A stretch of 8,654 bases of DNA from an uncultured Ruminococcus sp. (lineage in GTDB: Bacteria; Bacillota; Clostridia; Oscillospirales; Ruminococcaceae). The position numbers and the translations under genes were made by a program. Location of the stretch: positions 1 through 8,654 of the forward strand of contig CAMWXM010000115.1 of NCBI GenBank assembly GCA_947178195.1. Direction: 5' to 3'. Shown here one piece after another: positions 5,609 to 8,654 of this stretch. Under the pieces are notes generated by a model. That model did not search any database. It was not told the DNA's origin and saw nothing but the letters and a program-made list of their open reading frames with translations. The first letter of the stretch is position 1. Each line of letters begins with the position of its first letter.

Positions 5609-7177
5609 ATGAAAATATTTAAGTTTATATGTTCTATAACAACAGCGGTAACAGTAATGCTGTCTTTCTTTGCTTTGAGTGCGTCGGCTTATAATTAAAA
5701 ACAGGAAATAGACTGGAGCTTGTGGGACAGATTTATTAAATATGACCTCCGCATTACAGATTATGATTCACTCACTGACAAAGAAAAAGAATTATGCAGA
5801 TTTATTTTTGAGACTGAGCGTTCTTCTAAAGATACTATAATTTGTTCGAGAGCAAGAATGATTATAGCCGGCTATGATGTGGGCGAACGCGTAACTCTTG
5901 ACCAGACCGAGCATTATTACGATTTTGTAGACAGCTCCTTTATTGACGACCGTATAAGCTGTTTATGGGATTATGAAAATGATAAATCATACGCAAATCC
6001 CCGATATAATAATACGCTTCTTCGTAAAGTTCCTGACATAAAGCATATTGATGATATAGATTGCTATAATGAATACTGGCTTGATGATGAGGGCAGAGAA
6101 AAAATCCGGACGATGGGTGAAGATTATTACGATGATTTTTTTGAGGATAATTATTTATATGATAAATATGACGAAAATGGAAAACTAATAGAAACGCAGA
6201 TTATTCCAAGAATAAAGGAAGAGCTTAGAACACTCGAAAACGACGGCTGTATTTATAAAATATATTCCGATAACACGTTAGCTCTGTCAGAGGTGACAGA
6301 TAAAAATAGAACATCTGTCAGCATTCCCGAAAGCATTTACGGTATGACCGTTACATGTATAAAACCATATGCATTTATGGAATCGGCAGTAAGCGAGGTG
6401 GTTCTTCCTGATTCGCTGAAATATATTGAACCTTTTGCCTTTAGTGAGTGCAAAAATATAAATAAAATTAATTTTCCGAAAAGCCTTGAATCTTTAGGAG
6501 GTAGCGCCTTTTATAACTGCGTTTTCCTGGACGATATTGTAATTGATTGTCCGAATCTTCAGGTGCCTTCCGGTCCATTTTCTAAGTCAAGCGCAAAAAA
6601 TGTTACGGTAAATATAAAAAGAGTTACGGATTGGCTTTATACATGCTTTGAAGAATGTGAATCATTTAATATCGGAAGCAACGTAAAAGAAGTAGGTATG
6701 AATTATGTATTGGATAATTGGAAAAATAAACCCAGTATTCCCGAAAATGTAAAGGTGATCAGTGGTATAGGGTATAATATAGATATCGGTAATCTGACTA
6801 TACCGGCAAATATTGAAATATTCGGCGCTTATAGGGAAGCAAGTGGATCGGGCGGTTGTGGTATTGATGTTCCTGCCGATATACCTCTGATTAAAAATAA
6901 GCCTACTGTAGATTCAAACTGCATAATCAGCGGCTGGTACGGCACGGAAGCACATACCTACGCTCTTGAATATAATTTAAAGTTTAATCCTCTTGATGAG
7001 ATTTTATCGGGAGATGTTAATAATGACGGCGAAATTGATATAAATGATGCAGTAGCTTTGCAAAAATATTTGCTCAAAAGCGGTACCGCAGGCTATGGCT
7101 CTGATATTAACAGGGACGGCAGAATCAATGTATTTGATATGATTCTTTTGAAAAAGTATCTTTTGAACAAAAAATAA
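5609..7177 (+). pseudogene. Secreted LRR-dockerin gene split by an in-frame TAA after the signal peptide
   Basis: The ATG at 5609, 7 bases after TAGGAG, opens a 29-codon frame that is a textbook signal peptide: Met-Lys-Ile-Phe-Lys, a hydrophobic core, and a signal peptidase site Ala-Ser-Ala before Tyr-Asn. The next codon is TAA (5696-5698). The same frame then continues without another stop to 7177, giving 522 codons in all with one internal stop at codon 30. Because both parts share one frame and the second part is an extracellular dockerin protein that needs a signal peptide, I read this as one gene broken by a nonsense change. TAA ends dus, groES, groEL and the lipoprotein gene, so a reassigned code is not indicated. 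A sequencing or assembly error, or readthrough, remains possible. Confidence 0.75.
5720..7177 (+). CDS. BspA-type leucine-rich repeat protein with C-terminal type I dockerin (downstream part of the split gene)
   Basis: The longest frame after the internal stop; residue numbers count from the TTG at 5720. Residues 1-170 form an acidic, Tyr/Asp-rich domain I do not recognise. Residues 197-425 carry BspA-like LRR_5 repeats, with IPESIYGMTVTCIKPYAF, LPDSLKYIEPFAF and FPKSLESLGGSAFYNC units, closing in the usual GTEAHTYALEYNLKF cap. Residues 431-483 are a type I dockerin: two EF-hand-like calcium loops, DVNNDGEIDIND (432-443) and DINRDGRINVFD (462-473), each followed by a Leu-Lys-Lys/Gln-Lys-Tyr-Leu-Leu helix. 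The dockerin would bind a cohesin on a scaffoldin or the cell surface; LRR units of this kind often mediate adhesion. TTG 5720 has no good ribosome binding site, and the first in-frame ATG is at 5858, so independent translation looks poor and the product would lack a signal peptide. Confidence 0.8.
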   Translation: MWDRFIKYDLRITDYDSLTDKEKELCRFIFETERSSKDTIICSRARMIIAGYDVGERVTLDQTEHYYDFVDSSFIDDRISCLWDYENDKSYANPRYNNTLLRKVPDIKHIDDIDCYNEYWLDDEGREKIRTMGEDYYDDFFEDNYLYDKYDENGKLIETQIIPRIKEELRTLENDGCIYKIYSDNTLALSEVTDKNRTSVSIPESIYGMTVTCIKPYAFMESAVSEVVLPDSLKYIEPFAFSECKNINKINFPKSLESLGGSAFYNCVFLDDIVIDCPNLQVPSGPFSKSSAKNVTVNIKRVTDWLYTCFEECESFNIGSNVKEVGMNYVLDNWKNKPSIPENVKVISGIGYNIDIGNLTIPANIEIFGAYREASGSGGCGIDVPADIPLIKNKPTVDSNCIISGWYGTEAHTYALEYNLKFNPLDEILSGDVNNDGEIDINDAVALQKYLLKSGTAGYGSDINRDGRINVFDMILLKKYLLNKK

Positions 7178-7181
7178 ATTT

Positions 7182-7221
7182 TAAGGCAATACCATACGGT
7201 TTGTAGTATGGTATTGCCTTA
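7182..7221. repeat. Perfect 16-bp hairpin of the TTAAGGCAATA repeat type
   Basis: TAAGGCAATACCATAC (7182-7197) and its exact reverse complement (7206-7221) flank an 8-base loop, 4 bases after the dockerin stop. No T-tract follows on either strand, so it is not a classic intrinsic terminator, though a stem this stable may still slow polymerase or protect the mRNA 3' end. The outer bases match the end of the inverted repeat at 3182, and the CARTACC core resembles the palindrome at 8127. Confidence 0.75.
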
Positions 7222-7245
7222 TACATAGGAATTAAGGAGTATAAA

Positions 7246-8052
7246 ATGAAAAATAAATTTATAATAGGTTTATTTTTAGCAGCTTGTATGGCTTCGGCTT
7301 TTACCGCCTGCGGAAATAATGATCAGGAAAGCTTTCAGGCACAGACAAGTTCGGCGACGGCTGCAATCAGTTCTGAGTCGGCAGAAAAACAAAATGCCGA
7401 TAATACATCAGAATCCACACAGCCGCCTGTAAAGCAACCCAGAGAGGTGATTACGACTAAAAGATACACTCATTCTGATAAATCTTTTATGCTGGAAGGT
7501 ACTGCGATTGTTTTACATATGGAAAATGGTTGGGAAATTGCTTCTGGCGGCAGTGCAACAGATAATCAAACTGATTGTATAACATCATTTCCGGCAGTTA
7601 TACAATATCTTGATACAAAAAATACGGTTACAGTTATCTCTGACGAAGAGTGTGAAGATAAAGAAACTTTTCTTGCAAACACTCAGGAAAGTTATATTGA
7701 AGCTTATGGAAGTGAATTTGAAAGCATAAACATTTCCGGTTTTGAACAGATTTCAATAGGTGAATACGACTCCTTTAAAATTATTGCCAATGTTGTTATT
7801 GCCGGCGAAAAGTATGAGATGACTCATATAATTTCAAATGATGTAAACCGTCAGACTTTATCTTGGATGATGCTTGATTATGACGGAAGTTTAAAGAATG
7901 TCGATCTTGTCGGAGCGTTATCTTATCCTGAAAGTGTAGATCTGAGTGACTTTGGAATATCAGACGAGCTTGAACAGCGCATAAGAGACAGGGATTTTAG
8001 AGGAATGTACGGCTGGGATAACGAAAAAAAAGAAGCGGTAAAAATAGAATAA
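7246..8052 (+). CDS. Putative lipoprotein of unknown function (268 aa)
   Basis: A surface-anchored protein that I cannot assign to a function. The N-terminus has Lys2 and Lys4, a hydrophobic stretch to about residue 20, and a lipobox-like Phe-Thr-Ala-Cys22 followed by Gly-Asn-Asn, so Cys22 is the likely lipidated residue. Cys14 in Leu-Ala-Ala-Cys is a second candidate but would leave a very short core. A Ser/Thr/Gln/Glu-rich linker covers about 26-66. The rest (about 70-268) is a mixed alpha/beta domain with few cysteines and no catalytic motif I know; its layout recalls PsbP/Mog1-like lipoprotein domains, but only loosely. AAGGAG at 7234-7239 supports the ATG at 7246. No good promoter lies in the 68-base gap, so it may be read through from the dockerin gene promoter past the hairpin at 7182. 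It ends before the palindromic terminator at 8127. Confidence 0.85.
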   Translation: MKNKFIIGLFLAACMASAFTACGNNDQESFQAQTSSATAAISSESAEKQNADNTSESTQPPVKQPREVITTKRYTHSDKSFMLEGTAIVLHMENGWEIASGGSATDNQTDCITSFPAVIQYLDTKNTVTVISDEECEDKETFLANTQESYIEAYGSEFESINISGFEQISIGEYDSFKIIANVVIAGEKYEMTHIISNDVNRQTLSWMMLDYDGSLKNVDLVGALSYPESVDLSDFGISDELEQRIRDRDFRGMYGWDNEKKEAVKIE

Positions 8053-8126
8053 CTATATTTCTTATAAAAGAAAGGGACGCTCTGCCATTAGAAGAGTATC
8101 TTGAAAACATATAAAGATGCAGGCTG

Positions 8127-8162
8127 AAACAGTACCGCACAAATTTGTGCGGTACTGTTTTT
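8127..8162 (+). terminator. 34-bp perfect palindrome acting as terminator after the lipoprotein gene
   Basis: AAACAGTACCGCACAAA (8127-8143) is followed directly by its exact reverse complement (8144-8160), then two more T residues, so the stem ends in five T. It lies 75 bases after the lipoprotein stop. With A-tract and T-tract on the two sides it could work in both directions. The core CAGTACCGCAC resembles CAATACCATAC of the hairpin at 7182, with matching changes on both arms, which suggests one family of palindromes. Confidence 0.8.
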
Positions 8163-8212
8163 ACAGAATGTCCAAAAATAGGGTTCGCTTTGCAAGTGAA
8201 ATAATCAAACAC

Positions 8213-8243
8213 ACGTAAATACGTTGAATATATGTATTTACGT
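8213..8243. repeat. 10-bp perfect inverted repeat built from ACGTAAATAC
   Basis: ACGTAAATAC (8213-8222) and GTATTTACGT (8234-8243) flank an 11-base AT-rich spacer. The arms contain the octamer found twice more downstream. No T-tract follows, so it is not an obvious terminator. It sits immediately before the nested repeat at 8248. Confidence 0.6.
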
Positions 8244-8247
8244 AGGG

Positions 8248-8341
8248 TAAGCTTTTTGGAAGCTGTTGACAAACTTCTTTTTTGAGACCACCAAAAATTT
8301 TGTGTAAAAAGAATAAAAAGCTTCCGATCAGTCAAAGCTTA
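8248..8341. other. Three-tier nested inverted repeat, candidate structured RNA or DNA element
   Basis: Three perfect inverted repeats nest in order: TAAGCTTT (8248-8255) with AAAGCTTA (8334-8341); GGAAGCT (8258-8264) with AGCTTCC (8319-8325); TTCTTTTT (8275-8282) with AAAAAGAA (8306-8313). Internal loops are 2 and 8 bases, then 10 and 5 bases, and the apical loop is 23 bases. The nesting implies one extended fold. All pairs are Watson-Crick, so the transcribed strand cannot be told. I do not recognise an RNA family. Confidence 0.45.
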
Positions 8342-8490
8342 AAGTAAGCGAAAAAACTGAAAGAGAGTTTTTTATTATGGAAAATGTTAAGTGACAAGCA
8401 AAACACCAAATACGTAAATTTCAAGAAAAAGCGGTGAAAATCCGAGAAATCAGTCTGAAATCACGTATCTACGGCGATTGCGAAGTGTAA
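8317..8490 (+). pseudogene. Short reading frame broken by TGA, possible gene remnant
   Basis: From AAA at 8317 to the TAA at 8488-8490 one frame is open except for a TGA at 8392-8394, giving 57 codons with one internal stop. It contains an ATG at 8377 followed by only five codons before the TGA. The composition is rich in Lys, Glu and Ser and looks protein-like, but I recognise no family. It may equally be chance in AT-rich noncoding DNA, and it overlaps the nested repeat. Confidence 0.15.
8351..8373. repeat. 8-bp hairpin with A-tract and T-tract arms
   Basis: AAAAAACT (8351-8358) and AGTTTTTT (8366-8373) form a perfect stem around a 7-base loop. The arms supply a T run on either strand, so weak bidirectional termination is possible, but the stem is mostly A-T pairs. 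Confidence 0.35.
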
Positions 8491-8532
8491 AATTTCCAAA
8501 AAAATTATAATTAAATGTTTTAATGTATTGCA

Positions 8533-8580
8533 AAAAATCCATGAAAATGAACCGAAATTGCTCATTTGTGGATTTTTATT
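8533..8580 (+). terminator. Terminator-like two-part hairpin
   Basis: AAAAATCCA (8533-8541) pairs with TGGATTTTT (8569-8577). Inside it AAATGA (8545-8550) pairs with TCATTT (8562-8567) around an 11-base loop. A T-rich run (ATTTTTTATT) follows. It would end a plus-strand transcript crossing 8163-8530, although no protein gene there needs one. Confidence 0.5.
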
Positions 8581-8654
8581 TTTTATTAAAAATTCGTTTT
8601 AAGAAGTTTTAAAAAATCCGCAAGCCACGTAAATAGGCGTTTTAAGCCTAAAAC

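Larger units (their letters stand above)
8163..8654. other. Noncoding region with four copies of ACGTAAAT
   Basis: I see no convincing gene in this stretch. The octamer ACGTAAAT occurs at 8213-8220, 8412-8419 and 8627-8634, and inverted at 8236-8243. A looser relative, CACGTATCTACG, lies near 8462. I did not find the octamer elsewhere in the window. Hairpins at 8213, 8248, 8351, 8533 and 8634 fill much of the rest. The region could be a multi-copy repeat, a protein-binding array or a structured RNA locus; the sequence alone does not decide. Confidence 0.45.

Noticed and set aside
5696..5698. Stop codon reassignment or programmed readthrough at the internal TAA
   Set aside because: TAA is the normal stop of dus, groES, groEL and the lipoprotein gene here, and no hairpin or selenocysteine-type element follows the codon. 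A nonsense mutation is the simpler reading.
7997..8335. 112-codon minus-strand reading frame
   Set aside because: It overlaps the end of the lipoprotein gene, runs through the 34-bp palindrome and nested repeat, and has no ribosome binding site or recognisable domain.
8639..8654. GTTTTA and TAAAAC ends that resemble a CRISPR repeat at the right edge
   Set aside because: Only one 16-base copy is present, with no second repeat or spacer in the window. It overlaps a plain hairpin (TAGGC/GCCTA).

Overview
The window looks like low-GC Clostridia DNA, most likely from a Ruminococcus-like member of the Oscillospiraceae. The evidence is a type I dockerin fused to BspA-type leucine-rich repeats, a CIRCE-controlled groESL operon, strong AGGAGG-type ribosome binding sites, near-consensus sigma-A promoters and a clostridial-style serine recombinase. 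The species is inferred from gene content only.

Layout: (1) Positions 1-1758 look like the edge of an integrated element. A serine recombinase on the minus strand runs off the left edge, and a 64-codon gene of unknown function diverges from it and ends at a hairpin terminator. (2) Positions 1943-2990 carry a dus-type tRNA-dihydrouridine synthase behind a perfect TTGACA-17-TATAAT promoter. (3) Positions 2989-3448 are noncoding. They hold two hairpins that pair better on the minus strand, one of them ending in a minus-strand U-tract, so a small RNA converging on dus is likely. A degenerate palindromic repeat follows, then the groES promoter and a perfect CIRCE operator. (4) Positions 3449-5400 are groES-groEL, closed by a strong terminator. 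(5) Positions 5468-7177 hold a promoter, a leader with tiny reading frames and a secreted LRR-dockerin gene. An in-frame TAA falls two codons after the predicted signal peptide cleavage site, so the gene appears broken. (6) Positions 7182-8052 hold a long perfect hairpin and a lipoprotein of unknown function. (7) Positions 8053-8654 contain no convincing gene. They hold a 34-bp perfect palindrome, four copies of the octamer ACGTAAAT, a three-tier nested inverted repeat, further hairpins and a small reading frame broken by TGA.

How the genes relate: dus and groESL are housekeeping functions (tRNA modification and protein folding). The dockerin protein and lipoprotein are surface or secreted functions; in an intact form the dockerin would attach the LRR protein to a cohesin scaffold. 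The recombinase unit is mobile DNA next to this backbone. The points most worth following up are the minus-strand RNA candidate beside dus, the stop codon separating signal peptide from dockerin protein, the 12-bp inverted repeat around CIRCE, and the structured 3' noncoding region with its octamer array.
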